Shown here: piece after piece, positions 17,304-27,597 of the stretch
Numbering within the stretch: the stretch's first letter is position 1
Layout of the letters: the number at the start of each line of letters is the position of its first letter
Notes under the pieces: model-generated
Databases searched by the model: none
Told to the model about the DNA's origin: nothing
The model's input: the letters and a program-made list of their open reading frames with translations, nothing else
DNA from: FEN-1219 sp963810755
GTDB taxonomy: Bacteria; Pseudomonadota; Gammaproteobacteria; Steroidobacterales; Rariloculaceae
Reading direction: 5' to 3'
DNA: 64,000 nt
Assembly: GCA_963810755.1 (NCBI GenBank)
Contig: CAWEOP010000008.1
Span: forward strand, 1 to 64,000
Program-made: the position numbers and the translations under genes

Positions 17304-20162
17304 GTGAGCGCTCCCACGATTCCGCGCGCGACCTACCGCATCCAGCTCAATCGCGCGTTCGGTTTTCGCGCCGCGGCGGATCTGGTGCCGTACCTCGCGC
17401 GGCTCGGCGTGAGCCACTGCTACTTCTCGCCCTATTTGAAGACGCGGCCCGGCAGCGCGCACGGCTACGACGTCACCGATCACTCGGCGCTCAATCCGGA
17501 GGTGGGCGACGAAGCAGACTTCGAGCGCTTGTGCGCGCGGCTCGCGGCGGAAGGAATGGGGCAGATCGTGGACATCGTGCCGAACCACGTCGGCATCATG
17601 GGCAAGGAGGGCAAGTGGTGGCTCGACGTGCTCGAGAATGGCCAAGCGTCGCACTACGCCGAGTACTTCGACATCGATTGGCGGCCCGTCACGCCGAAGC
17701 TCAGGGACAAAGTGCTCGTGCCGGTGCTCGGCGACCAGTACGGTCACGTGCTGGTGGAGGGCAAGTTGCGCTTGGAATTCGACGAGCGGGCCGGCGAGCT
17801 CAGCGTGTTCTATTTCGATCATCGCTTTCCCGTCGATCCTTCTACGTATCCGAGAGTGCTCGAGCCCGGGCTCGACCGGATCGCGCGCCGTACTCCGGAG
17901 GAGCGCACGGCGCTGATCGAGCTCGAGAGCATCATGCGCTCGTTGAACGGTCTGCCGCCGCACAACGAGACGAATGGCGCCGAGCGCGAGGTGCGCGCGC
18001 ACGAGACGTTCATCGCGAAACAGCGGCTCGCGGACCTCTGTGCGCGCTCGGCAGCGCTCATGGAGCACGTGCACCGCAACGTCGCGCTGCACAACGGCAC
18101 GCCGGGCAAGCGCGCGTCTTTCGAGCCGTTGCACCAGCTTCTCGAGCTCCAACCCTATCGGCTCGCGTACTGGCGCGTCGCGGCGGACGAGATCAATTAC
18201 CGGCGGTTCTTCGACATCAACGACCTCGCGGGTCTGCGAACGCAGAACGAGGACGTGCTCGAGGCGACGCATCGCAAGGTTCTCGCGTGGGCGGCTGAGG
18301 GTAAGGTCGCGGGGTTTCGTATCGATCATCCCGACGGCCTCTACGATCCGCGCGGCTACCTCGATTGGTTGCGCAGGCGCGCGGCGGAGCTGGGTCGGCC
18401 CGATCTCTACGTGGTCGTCGAAAAGATTCTCGCGGCGCACGAGCACTTGCCGCGCGGTTGGCCCGTCCACGGTACGACGGGCTACGAGTTCGCGAACGCC
18501 GTGAACGGGTTGTTCGTGCATGCGCCGTCGGAAAAGGAGCTCGACCGTGTCTACCGGGCATTCACCCAAGACCGCGACGCCTTCGACGCGGTGCTCTACC
18601 GCTGCAAGCAGCAGATCCTCGCGTTTCATCTGTCGAGCGAGCTCACGACGCTTGCGAACCTGCTGAACGGTCTCGACGAGATGCGGCTCGAGACCCGCGA
18701 CTTCACGTTGAACGCGGTGCGCAGCGCGCTGCTCGAGCTCGTCGCCGCGTTTCCCGTGTATCGGAGCTACGTCACGGCCGGACACATCGGTGATCAGGAC
18801 CGGCAGCACATCGAATGGGCGGCGGCGGCGGCTGCGGCGCGGCAGAGCTACGCGAACCGCGACGACGGCATCTTCGACTTCGTGAAGCGGCTGCTGCTAT
18901 TCCAGCTGCCCGAGGACGCGGACGACACCTACCGCCGCCGGGTCGCGGTATTCGCCGCGAAGTTCCAACAGCTCACGTCACCCGTGATGGCCAAGGCGCT
19001 CGAGGACACGTGCTTCTATCGGCACGTGAGCCTGCTGTCGTTGAACGAAGTAGGGGGCGACCCGCGGCGCTTCGGGCTCACGCCCGCCGCGTTCCACCGG
19101 TTGAACGAGCTGCGCCTCCAATACTGGCCGCATTCGATGCTCACGACGTCGACACACGACAGCAAGCGCAGCGAGGACGTGCGCGCGCGGCTCGATGTGC
19201 TGTCGGAGATTCCGCTCGACTGGGGCGCGAGGGTGACGAAGTGGCGCCGCTTCAACCGCGCGAAGCGGCGGCGGCTCGATGGCCGCACGGTGCCATCGCG
19301 CCACGAGGAATATCTTTTCTATCAGACGCTCGTGGGTTCGTGGCCGATCGCAGACCGCGCGCCGGCCATGACCGACTATCGCGCCCGGATCGAAGCGTAC
19401 ATGGTGAAGGCCCTGCGGGAGGCGAAGGTGAACACGTCGTGGGCGAACCCGGACTCGCGCTATGAGGATCTCTTCCTCGCGTTCGTGAAGGACACGCTCT
19501 CCGACGCGAGCCGCAACCCGTTCATCGACGACGTCGACGATCTCGCGCGCGCGATCTCCGCGCCGGGTTTCTTGAACGGCTTGAGCCAGACGCTGCTCAA
19601 GCTCACGAGCCCGGGCGTGCCGGACATCTATCAGGGGAACGAGCTCTGGGACTTCAGCCTCGTGGATCCCGACAACCGGAGGCCCGTCGACTACGCGCAC
19701 CGCGCAGCGTTGCTCGCGGCGCTCGAGGAGATTGCGGAGAATCCGGCGCGCGTGCCCGACTTGCTGGGCGAGCTGTTACACGGTATCGACGACGGCCGTG
19801 CGAAGCTCTACACGATCTGGCGCGCGCTCGCGTTTCGCGCCGAGTACCCGGCGCTGTTCGAGACCGGCGGCTACGAGCCCGTCGCCGTGCACGGCGCGCG
19901 CGCCGAGCACGTCGTCGCGTTCGCTCGGCGCCACGAGTCCGAGCGCGCCGTCGTCGCCGTGGGCCGCTGGTTCGCGACGCTGCCGCAGCAGTCGCGCAAC
20001 GGCGCTGCGACCTTCGAGTGGGGCGACACGGCGCTCACGCTGCCGGCCGGTGTCTATCGCAACGTATTGAGCGAGCGCGCCGTCGCGGTGAGCAGTGGCG
20101 GGCTGCGTGCCGACGAGCTGTTCGCGGACTTCCCCGTGTCGCTGCTGCACGCGACTGAATAG
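17304..20162 (+). CDS. treY: malto-oligosyltrehalose synthase
   Basis: A 952-residue intramolecular transglucosylase converting the reducing-end alpha-1,4 bond of maltodextrins to the alpha,alpha-1,1 bond of trehalose. Signature segments: IPRATYRIQLNRAFGF at the start, YFSPYLKTRPGSAHGYDVTDH, GFRIDHPDGLYDPRGYL (nucleophile), VVVEKILAAHEHLP (acid/base), TSTHDSKRSEDVRARL (third acid), and SPGVPDIYQGNELWDFSLVDPDNRRPVD near the C-terminus. The frame is intact. It starts with GTG directly after the treZ stop and ends the plus-strand operon. Confidence 0.96.
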   Translation: MSAPTIPRATYRIQLNRAFGFRAAADLVPYLARLGVSHCYFSPYLKTRPGSAHGYDVTDHSALNPEVGDEADFERLCARLAAEGMGQIVDIVPNHVGIMGKEGKWWLDVLENGQASHYAEYFDIDWRPVTPKLRDKVLVPVLGDQYGHVLVEGKLRLEFDERAGELSVFYFDHRFPVDPSTYPRVLEPGLDRIARRTPEERTALIELESIMRSLNGLPPHNETNGAEREVRAHETFIAKQRLADLCARSAALMEHVHRNVALHNGTPGKRASFEPLHQLLELQPYRLAYWRVAADEINYRRFFDINDLAGLRTQNEDVLEATHRKVLAWAAEGKVAGFRIDHPDGLYDPRGYLDWLRRRAAELGRPDLYVVVEKILAAHEHLPRGWPVHGTTGYEFANAVNGLFVHAPSEKELDRVYRAFTQDRDAFDAVLYRCKQQILAFHLSSELTTLANLLNGLDEMRLETRDFTLNAVRSALLELVAAFPVYRSYVTAGHIGDQDRQHIEWAAAAAAARQSYANRDDGIFDFVKRLLLFQLPEDADDTYRRRVAVFAAKFQQLTSPVMAKALEDTCFYRHVSLLSLNEVGGDPRRFGLTPAAFHRLNELRLQYWPHSMLTTSTHDSKRSEDVRARLDVLSEIPLDWGARVTKWRRFNRAKRRRLDGRTVPSRHEEYLFYQTLVGSWPIADRAPAMTDYRARIEAYMVKALREAKVNTSWANPDSRYEDLFLAFVKDTLSDASRNPFIDDVDDLARAISAPGFLNGLSQTLLKLTSPGVPDIYQGNELWDFSLVDPDNRRPVDYAHRAALLAALEEIAENPARVPDLLGELLHGIDDGRAKLYTIWRALAFRAEYPALFETGGYEPVAVHGARAEHVVAFARRHESERAVVAVGRWFATLPQQSRNGAATFEWGDTALTLPAGVYRNVLSERAVAVSSGGLRADELFADFPVSLLHATE

Positions 20163-20262
20163 TTCGGTTGCCAGCAAGGACTGATCGCCAAGACGTGGGG
20201 CGTTATATCCGACCCCCCGCCAGCCGCTCGTCGTGAAAAACCGCGTAAGTAACCGAAAGTTA

Positions 20263-20303
20263 TTGGGAAACACAGAGTACTGGACGTATAATCAGTACTC
20301 TGT
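20263..20303 (+). promoter_or_regulatory. promoter embedded in an 11-bp inverted repeat (operator) upstream of the HNH gene
   Basis: A perfect TATAAT (20287-20292) lies between the arms of a perfect inverted repeat, acagagtactg (20272-20282) and cagtactctgt (20293-20303). A TTGGGA 18 bases upstream (20263-20268) can serve as -35. The HNH-gene ATG is at 20329. A dimeric repressor sitting on the arms would block the -10 box. This is a housekeeping-type promoter, unlike the sigma-54 elements of the flanking operons. Confidence 0.65.
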
Positions 20304-20328
20304 TCAAACCCCACTTTCGGAGACGCTC

Positions 20329-21818
20329 ATGACCGCATTCACGCGCGGCGCCGTCCCTGTCGCCGCATCCAACGATCTTTCCGTCGACGACGCTTCAATA
20401 GACGAGCTCGACCTCGAGATCCGCACGCTCACGCGCCAAATGAACGCCGAGACGTATCGGATGCTGATGTTGGTCCGCGCGTTCGACGATCGCTTCGGCT
20501 TCGCGAAATGGGGCCAGCGCAATTGCGCCGAGTGGCTCGCGTGGCGCTGCGGATTGTCGCTCTCCGCGGCCCGCGAGAAGGTGCGCACGGCGCAGGCGCT
20601 GCGCTCGCTGCCCGCGATCTCGGCCGCATGCGCGGACGGGCGCCTGTCGTACTCGAAGGTGCGCGCGCTCACGCGCGTCGCCGCGAATCACGACGAAGAC
20701 TTGCTGCTCGCGTACGCGCTCGACGCGACGGCGAGCCAAGTCGAGGAGCGCTGCCGGCAGCTGCGCAACGCGGAGCCGGAATCCGTGCACGGCGCGCGGC
20801 ACGTGTGGGAGCGCCGCTCGCTCACGGTGTTTCGCGATCGTGCGCGCGGCTGCGTGCGGATCACCGTCGAGCTGCCCGAAGCCGACGGCGAGCTCGTCGC
20901 GCGCGCGATCGAGCACGCGGTCGCGGCCGGCGACGCGGCGTTTGGCGTCGAGTTCGCGTCTACGCCCGAGCACTCCGCCGACGCGTGGCGCGCGCAGCAA
21001 GCGGACGCGCTCGTCGCGATCTTGAAGGCTATCTCGGCGGCGGGAGCGGCGGCGTCCGGGCGGTCGGGAACGCGGGCGACGAGGAGGGCGAGCCCTCCGC
21101 GGAGGGCGATGACGCCGGACTGGCGCGGCCGCGATCGGCGGCGGCTGCCGACCACTATCAGGTCGTCGTTCACGTCGACCGCTCCGCTCTCGAAGGAAAA
21201 TCCCTCCGTGGAGGGGCGGGGCGATCCGATCTCCCGATCGAGACGGTGAGGCGCCTTTCGTGCGACGGCAGCGTCGTGACCGTCGTCGAGGACGAGCACG
21301 GCACGCCGCTCGACGTCGGCCGCAAGCAGCGCACGGTCGGGACGGCTTTGCGCCGCGCGCTCTGGTCGCGGGACCGCGGCTGCACGTTCCCGGGGTGTCA
21401 CAACACGCGCTACATCGACGCGCATCACATCGATCACTGGGCGAACGGCGGCGAGACGAGCCTCGACAACACGACGCTGCTCTGCACGTATCACCACACG
21501 CTCGTGCACGAAGGCGGCGTCACGATGCATCGCGATGAGTGCGATGCGCTTTACTTCCGGCGCGCAGACGGGCGGGTGATTCCGCGCGGCGGGTATCGAG
21601 CCGAGGACATGATCGACGACGCGATCGGCGCGGACGGCGCCGAGTTCGATCCCGCGTCGGCGAGCGGGCGAATGATCGCGATCATGCACGGCGTCGAGTA
21701 CTGCGAGCACGACGGCGCGGAGCCCTCCGCGGAGGGCTGGATGCACGGATGTGGTGCGGAAAATCCCTCCGCGGAGGTGCGGGAGACGAGGGGAGTGTAC
21801 TTACTCGGGTGCCATTGA
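20329..21818 (+). CDS. DUF222 / HNH endonuclease (13E12-like), one frameshift
   Basis: A nuclease-like protein of about 495 residues. Residues 1-230 form the DUF222 domain (FAKWGQRNCAEWLAWRCGLSLSAAREKVRTA, SYSKVRALTRVA). The C-terminal HNH zinc-finger nuclease follows (RDRGCTFPGCHNTRYIDAHHIDHWANGG...LCTYHHTLVHEGG). The two halves lie in different frames, switching between about 21020 and 21060 in a Gly/Ala-rich linker. Such genes occur in many copies in some genomes and are often repeat-associated. Here the linker and C-terminus contain four copies of a palindrome, encoding PSAEG-type peptides. The gene separates the two facing glycogen/trehalose operons and has its own repressible-looking promoter. 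Confidence 0.85.
21092..21107. repeat. CCCTCCGCGGAGGG palindrome, copy 1
   Basis: gccctccgcggagggc, a perfect 16-base palindrome inside the HNH gene, read as E-P-S-A-E-G. First of six related sites in the window. Confidence 0.8.
21201..21215. repeat. CCCTCCGCGGAGGG palindrome, copy 2 (one base changed)
   Basis: aaaatccctccgtggaggg inside the HNH gene. The centre is GTGG instead of GCGG. In the frame used downstream it reads G-K-S-L-R-G, a different frame from copies 1, 3 and 4. Confidence 0.7.
21722..21737. repeat. CCCTCCGCGGAGGG palindrome, copy 3
   Basis: gccctccgcggagggc, identical to copy 1, near the 3' end of the HNH gene, read E-P-S-A-E-G. Confidence 0.8.
21761..21777. repeat. CCCTCCGCGGAGGG palindrome, copy 4
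   Basis: aaatccctccgcggagg, only 24 bases after copy 3, preceded by tgcgga. Read E-N-P-S-A-E. Confidence 0.75.
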
Positions 21819-22224
21819 TCCCACGGCCGAACCTGCGCGTGCACCCCGATAGGTTGGGTTCGGATTAGGCGCGTGAGTAGGCGAGCGCGGGTTGAGCGCC
21901 GCGATGTCGCCGCGCGTCTACCCGTCGTTTACAGCCTTCTGCATTCGCCCGACGACCGCTGCAAACTCAGGAAGCAGCGGGTTTCCTGGCCAGGCTTCTC
22001 GATAAGCTTTGCAGAGTTGCTCGTAATACAAGTACGTCTCTTCCTACGCGGCTGTGAACCGCTCCCAGACGAAGCTCGCCAACCCGGGCTGTCTTCGCGA
22101 GAATCGGGGGCTAGCGTCCACAGCGATCTGCGCGAGCGCTTATTGCAATCCGTGCAGGCCTTCCGCAGCGCGCTCCGTGTACGTGCTCACACCGCCGAGC
22201 AGCACGCCGGGCCCGACGCGCAGC
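21819..22224. other. gene-poor gap with a short coding remnant on the minus strand
   Basis: No intact gene is visible between the HNH gene and the end of the treS/maltokinase gene. On the minus strand, about 21918-22040, a 41-codon stretch ends LCKAYREAWPGNPLLPEFAAV plus a short tail and a stop. It looks protein-like, with third-position use less GC-rich than the neighbours, and upstream it is interrupted by a TAG. I do not recognise the family; it is probably a decayed gene end. Confidence 0.35.
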
Positions 22225-25200
22225 TCATAGATCGGCGAGCGCGGCGGTGAGGCCGCGCAGCGGCACCGCAACCCAATCGGGCCGCTGGCCGAGCTCGTAA
22301 CGCACTTCGTAGAGCAGCCGTTCGATCGTCGCGAGCTCGAGCAGCCGTTCGCCGGCGCCGCTTTCGCGCGGGTAGACGGCGGAGTCCGCGAGCGCCTTGC
22401 GATAGGCGCCGAGGAATTCGGCGCGCGCGGCGGTGCGCCAACGCTCGAGCAATGCCGCGACGCCGACGCCGTTCGCTTGACCTTTCGCCGTGAACTGGAC
22501 TTTGGCGACGGCGCTCGCGTAGTCGAACGAGCGCAGCATGCCCGCGACGTCTTTGAGCGCGCTGCCTTTGCGCCGCCGCTCTTCGATGGGACGGCCCGGC
22601 TCGCCCTCGAGATCGGTAATAACGAAGTCGTTCTTCGTGATCAGCACTTGGCCGAGATGGTAGTCGCCGTGATAGCGCGTGCTGAGCGCCGTGATACCGC
22701 CGCGCGTCAGCGAGTCGAGCGAGTGGCGTAGCCCCGGCGCGGCGGCGACAAGCGCGCGTGCGAGCTCTATCGCATCGTCCGGAAGCGCGGCGGGCTCCGT
22801 GGGGCCGGCGCGCCCGCCGGTCTGGGCGCGCAGGCGCGCGTCGAGAGCCGCAAGCGTCACGTCCATCTCGACGCGGATGCGCGCGACCCATTCGGCGAGT
22901 CTCTCCGCGTCGAGCGGCTCGGGGTCGAAGGCGGGGTCGCCGGTCGTGACGGCGAGCGCGCGGTGCAGCTCCGCGGTACGCGCCGCGAGCGCGCGCACGA
23001 GCAGCAAGTACGCCGAATGATCCGCGGTCAGGATCTGACCGTCAGCCGCACGCGTGGTCGCGTCGTCGATGCAACGCTCGAGATACTGGAGCGTGTAGCG
23101 CCAACCGTCGCCCTGGTTCGCGACGGCCGCTTGCACGAGCGCGAGCGTGGTGACCTCGCCGCCGGAGCGCTCGAGCACGATCGCGCCCGCGGTCGGCGCG
23201 ACGGCCGCGCACGGCGAGCGCTCCGTCAGGAACCGGCCCATCTCCCATTCGGGATGCAGACCCTCGCGCACGCGCCTGAACGCTTTCACGAACAGGCGGT
23301 CGCCGATCAGCACCGCGAGGTTGCTGCTGTCGCCCGCGCGGCGAATTTGCGCATCGTCGAGGCGCTCGGGCAGCAGCGCTGCGAGCGCGTCGGTGGCGAT
23401 GAAGCGCAGTGTGCCGCCCGCGCAGTCGACGGACTCTCCGCGCGCGAGCGCGTCGATCGCATCGCGCGCGAAATCGGGATGGGCGAACGCGTCGAACAAG
23501 AGACCCGTCGACGAGTGCTGCCGCGTGCGCGCGAGCGCGTGGCCGGCGATCGGACCCGCATGCTCGGGCCCCCATTCGAGCCCGAGCGGCAGGAAGTACT
23601 CGTTGCGGCGTCGCCGCTCGCGAACCGCGCCTCGGCGAACGTGAGCAGCCAGAGGCCGCGGCGCGCGCGCCAACGGCAGAGCGCCTCGACGCCGACCGTC
23701 GGCGCGCCGCGCTCCTTGCCTGCGAACCAGCGCTGCGCCGTGAGATAGGCCGGTACGACTTCGCGCTCGAGCTGCGCGACGAGCCGCTCGGCCGCGCCGT
23801 GCCGCGACCCCGTCGCGCTCGAGTCGAAGCTTGCGAGCCCGTCGAACAGCACGAGCCAGGGCTTCTCCTCGGGCGCGAGCCGTTCTTCGTGCCAGCTCGG
23901 CACGCGCGCGGACTCCGCGAGCTCGAACCAATAGAAGCCGTGGCCCGCGAGCGTGAGCATGTAGGGCAGCTCGCCGATCGGCGGGAACGACGAGCGGCCG
24001 AGCAGCTCCACGGGCACACGGCCGCGAAATTCCGCGAGGTCGAGCTCGACGGCTTGTGCCGAGCGCTTCAAGTTCGCGACGCAGAGCAGCGTCTCGTTCT
24101 CGTAGCGGCGGACGTACGCGAGAATCTTGCGGTTGCCGGGGCGCAGCAGCTCGAACGTTCCGCGGCCAAAGGCCTTGTACGCTTTGCGCACCGCGAGGAT
24201 CCGCCGCGTCCAATTCAGCAGCGACGAAGGCTCGCGCGCCTGCGCCTCGACGTTCACGGACGCGAAGCCATAGATCGGGTCCATGATCGGCGGCAGATAC
24301 AGGCCTTGAGGATCGGCGCGCGAAAACCCCCCGTTCCTGTCCGAGCTCCACTGCATCGGCGTGCGCACGCCGTTGCGGTCGCCCAGGTAGATGTTGTCGC
24401 CCATGCCGAGCTCGTCGCCGTAGTACACGGTCGGGGAGCCCGGCATCGAGAACAGCAAGCTGTTCATCAGCTGGATCTTCGCGGGATCGTTCTCCATCAG
24501 CGGCGCGAGGCGGCGGCGGATGCCGACGTTCACGCGAGCGCGCGAGTCGGCGCGTACGCCTGATACATGTAGTCGCGCTCGCGGTCCGTCACCATCTCGA
24601 GCGTCAGCTCGTCGTGGTTGCGCAGGAAGATCGCCCATTGGCAGGTCGGCGGGATCTCGGGCGTCTGTTGCAGGATCTCGACGATCGGGTAGCGATCTTC
24701 CTGCGCGATGGCCATGTACATCCGCGGCATCAGCGGGAAGTGATACGCCATGTGGCACTCGTCGCCGCTGCCGAAGTACTCGCGCACGTCCTCGGGCCAC
24801 TGGTTCGCCTCGGCGAGCAGCATGCGGTTCGGGTAGGCGCCGTCGATCGCGGCACGGATCTGCCTCACCACGTCGTGTGTCTCGGGCAGGTTCTCGTTGC
24901 GCGTGCCGTCGCGCACGCATAGATAAGGAATCGCGTCGAGCCGCAAGCCGTCGACGCCGAGGTCGAGCCAGTGCTTCATCACGCGGATCACGGCATTCAC
25001 GACCTCGGGGTTGTTGTGGTTCAAGTCGGGCTGATGCGTGAAGAAGCGGTGCCAGTAGTACTGGCCCGCGACGGGATCCCAAGCCCAGTTCGACGACTCG
25101 GTGTCCGAGAAGATGATCCGCGTCTCGGGGAAGCGCTGGTCGGTGTCGCTCCAGACGTAGAAGTTGCGCTCGGGCGAGTCGCGCGGCGCGGTGCGCGCCC

Positions 25201-25580
25201 GCTTGAACCACGGGTGCTGGTCCGAGGTGTGGTTCACGACGAGCTCCGTGATCACCTTGATGCCCGCGGCGGTGGGCCTCGCTCACGAACGTCGCGAAGT
25301 CTTCGTGCGTGCCGTAGACGGGATTGATGCCGAGGTAGTCCGCGATGTCGTAGCCGTCGTCGCGCATCGGGGAGGGGTAGAACGGCAGCAGCCAGATCGC
25401 GTTCACGCCGAGCCGCGCGATGTAGTCGAGCTTCGCTTTGAGACCCTTGAAGTCGCCCACGCCGTCGTCGTCCGAGTCGAAGAACGCGCGCACGTGCAGC
25501 TGATAGATGACCGCGTCCTTGTACCAGAGCGGATCGGTGTCGAACGAAAGTGTGTCGGTCGTCACGGCGGGCTCGTTCAA
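22225..25580 (-). CDS. treS: trehalose synthase / maltokinase fusion (three frameshifts)
   Basis: Fusion of maltose alpha-D-glucosyltransferase (TreS, about 550 residues) with maltokinase (Pep2/Mak). TreS interconverts trehalose and maltose; maltokinase makes maltose 1-phosphate for GlgE. TreS motifs: WYKDAVIYQLHVRAFFDSD, VNHTSDQHPWF, VDGLRLDAIPYLC (nucleophile), LLAEANQWPEDV (acid/base), FLRNHDELTLEMV, PTVYYGDELGMGDNIYLGDR. Maltokinase motifs: AYLTAQRWFAGKER, the kinase-like STRYHGDYHLGQVLI and FVITDLEGEP. The frame breaks near 25258, 24531 and 23615. Starts 15 bases after the end of glgE. Last gene of the minus-strand operon. Confidence 0.93.
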
Positions 25581-25595
25581 TCGGACGCCTCTTGA

Positions 25596-27597
25596 TCAGA
25601 CAAAGTAGTCGAAGTCCCGCTCCGTCGCGACGTGCCGGCGCAGCTTGAACACGTGTGCGGGCGAGCGTGCGGGGTCGAGCGAGACGAAGTTGCGGCCGCC
25701 GTTCCACAGATAGCGCGCCTCGGACAAGAGGTCGTGGGCTTGGTAGGCTTTGACCGCGTCCATGTGCCAATCGGCGAGCGGCAGCTCGAGGTGCCCGCTC
25801 TGAGTGTGATGTGGATCGAGGTTCACGACCACGAGCACGACATCGTCGAGGTCGTCGCGTGTGCTTCGAGTAGCAAATCAGCTGCTCGTTGTCGACATCG
25901 TGGAAGCGCAAGTTCGCGTCGGATTGGAGTGCCGAGTTGTCGCGGCGGATCGTGTTCAGACGCGCGAGAAACTCTCCGAGGCTGTCGTCGCGGCGCAGGT
26001 CCCAGGAGCGCACCTGATACTTCTCGGAGTCGCGGTACTCCTCGGCGCCGGGCTCGCGCGGCTGCGCCTCGAGCAGCTCGAACGCGGGTCCGTAGATCCC
26101 GTAGCTCGCCCCGAGCGTCGCGGCGAGCACCGCGCGGCACATGAACGCCGGGCGGCCGCCGAACTGCAGGTACTCGTGCAGGATGTCGGGCGTGTTCGGC
26201 CAGAGATTCGGGCGGAAATACTCCCGTCTCGCCGCGAGCTCGGTGAAATATTCGGTGAGCTCGCGTTTCGTGTTGCGCCACGTGAAGTAGGTGTACGACT
26301 GGCTGAACCCGAGCTTTGCGAGCTCGTACATCACGAACGGGCGTGCGAACGCTTCAGCGAGGAAGATCACTTCCGGGTGGCGGCTCCTGACGTCGCCGAT
26401 CAACCATTGCCAGAAGCCGAATGGCTTCGTGTGGGGGTTGTCGACGCGGAACACGCTCACTCCATGGCTTACCCAGAATTCGACGACGTCGCGAAGCTCG
26501 CGCCACAGCGATTCCCAAGCGTCGCCCGTGAAATCGAAAGGGAAGATGTCCTCGTATTTCTTCGGCGGGTTCTCCGCGTACTGCACGCTGCCGTCGCGCC
26601 GCCGTTTGAACCACTCGGGATGCTCGCGCACGTACGGATGATCGGGCGAGCATTGAAACGCGATATCGAGCGCGACCTCGATGCCGAGCCGCTCAGCTTC
26701 CGCGCGGAAGTCACGGAACTCCTCGAGCGTGCCGAGCGCGGGGTGCACGCTCTTGTGGCCCCCCTCGATGCCGCCGATGGCCCACGGCGAGCCGGGGTCG
26801 CCGCGCGCCGCGTGCAGCGCATTGTTCGGTCCCTTGCGCTTGGTCGCGCCGATCGGATGGATTGGCGGGAGATACAGCACGTCGAAGCCCATTTCGGCGA
26901 CGTACTCGAGGCGCGCCTTGGCCGTGGCGAATGTGCCGTGCGCGGCCCCGGTGCCGTGCGCCGCCTCGGCGCCGTCCGCGGAACGCGGGAAGAACTCGTA
27001 CCACGACGAGAAGCGCGCGAGCGGCCGCTCCACGACGATCGTAAGCTCGCGGTCGAAGCGCGTTTCGAGCGAGTGGTCCGGGTGCTTGGCCATGAGCTCG
27101 GAGAGCTCGAGCGACAACGCGCGTATCCGCCGTTCCTCGAGCGCGCCGGATCCCTCGAGCGCGGCCGCGATCGCGAGCAGCGACTTACCGGCGGTGCCGC
27201 CGGCGCGCTGCGCTGCCGCGCGCACGAGATCTGCGCCGTCGCGCAAGGCGTCCTCGACGTCCGCAGGCGCCGAGCGGCGTGCGAAGCTGTGCCGCCACGA
27301 CGCGAACGCGTCGATCCAGGCCGTGACCGTGAAGCGATGAATGCCGAGAGTGTGCGCCGTGAAGTGTGCCCTCCACGTGTCTTGCCCAAGCGCGCGCATT
27401 GGCACCTCGATCCAAGCGTCGGCACCGTGTGCGTGCAGGAGCCTGCAGGCGATTTGGTCGTGGCCGTCGGCGATCGCGTCGACCTCGACGCTGACCGTGT
27501 CGCCGAGCACGCGCTTCGCCGGAAACCGGCCGCCGTCGACCGCCGGACGCACGTCCTCGATCACGACACGGCGGCGGCCGTCGGCCGGCAGGCTCAT
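25596..27597 (-). CDS. glgE: alpha-1,4-glucan:maltose-1-phosphate maltosyltransferase (one frameshift)
   Basis: GH13_3 enzyme that adds maltosyl units from maltose 1-phosphate to alpha-1,4-glucan. Visible segments: RVVIEDVRPAVDGGRFPAKR at the start, FSSWYEFFPRS, DVLYLPPIHPIGATKRKGPNN, SVFRVDNPHTKPFGFWQWLI (nucleophile Asp), VIFLAEAFARPFVMYELAKLG (acid/base Glu), SYTYFTWRN. The last 80 residues, from VVVNLDPHHTQSG onward, are in another frame after a break near 25845. Joined length is about 667 residues, normal for GlgE. ATGA overlap with glgB upstream. Confidence 0.95.

Noticed and set aside
20329..21818. HNH gene as part of an insertion sequence or intron.
   Set aside because: No transposase, reverse transcriptase or terminal repeats were seen around it; DUF222-HNH genes commonly stand alone.
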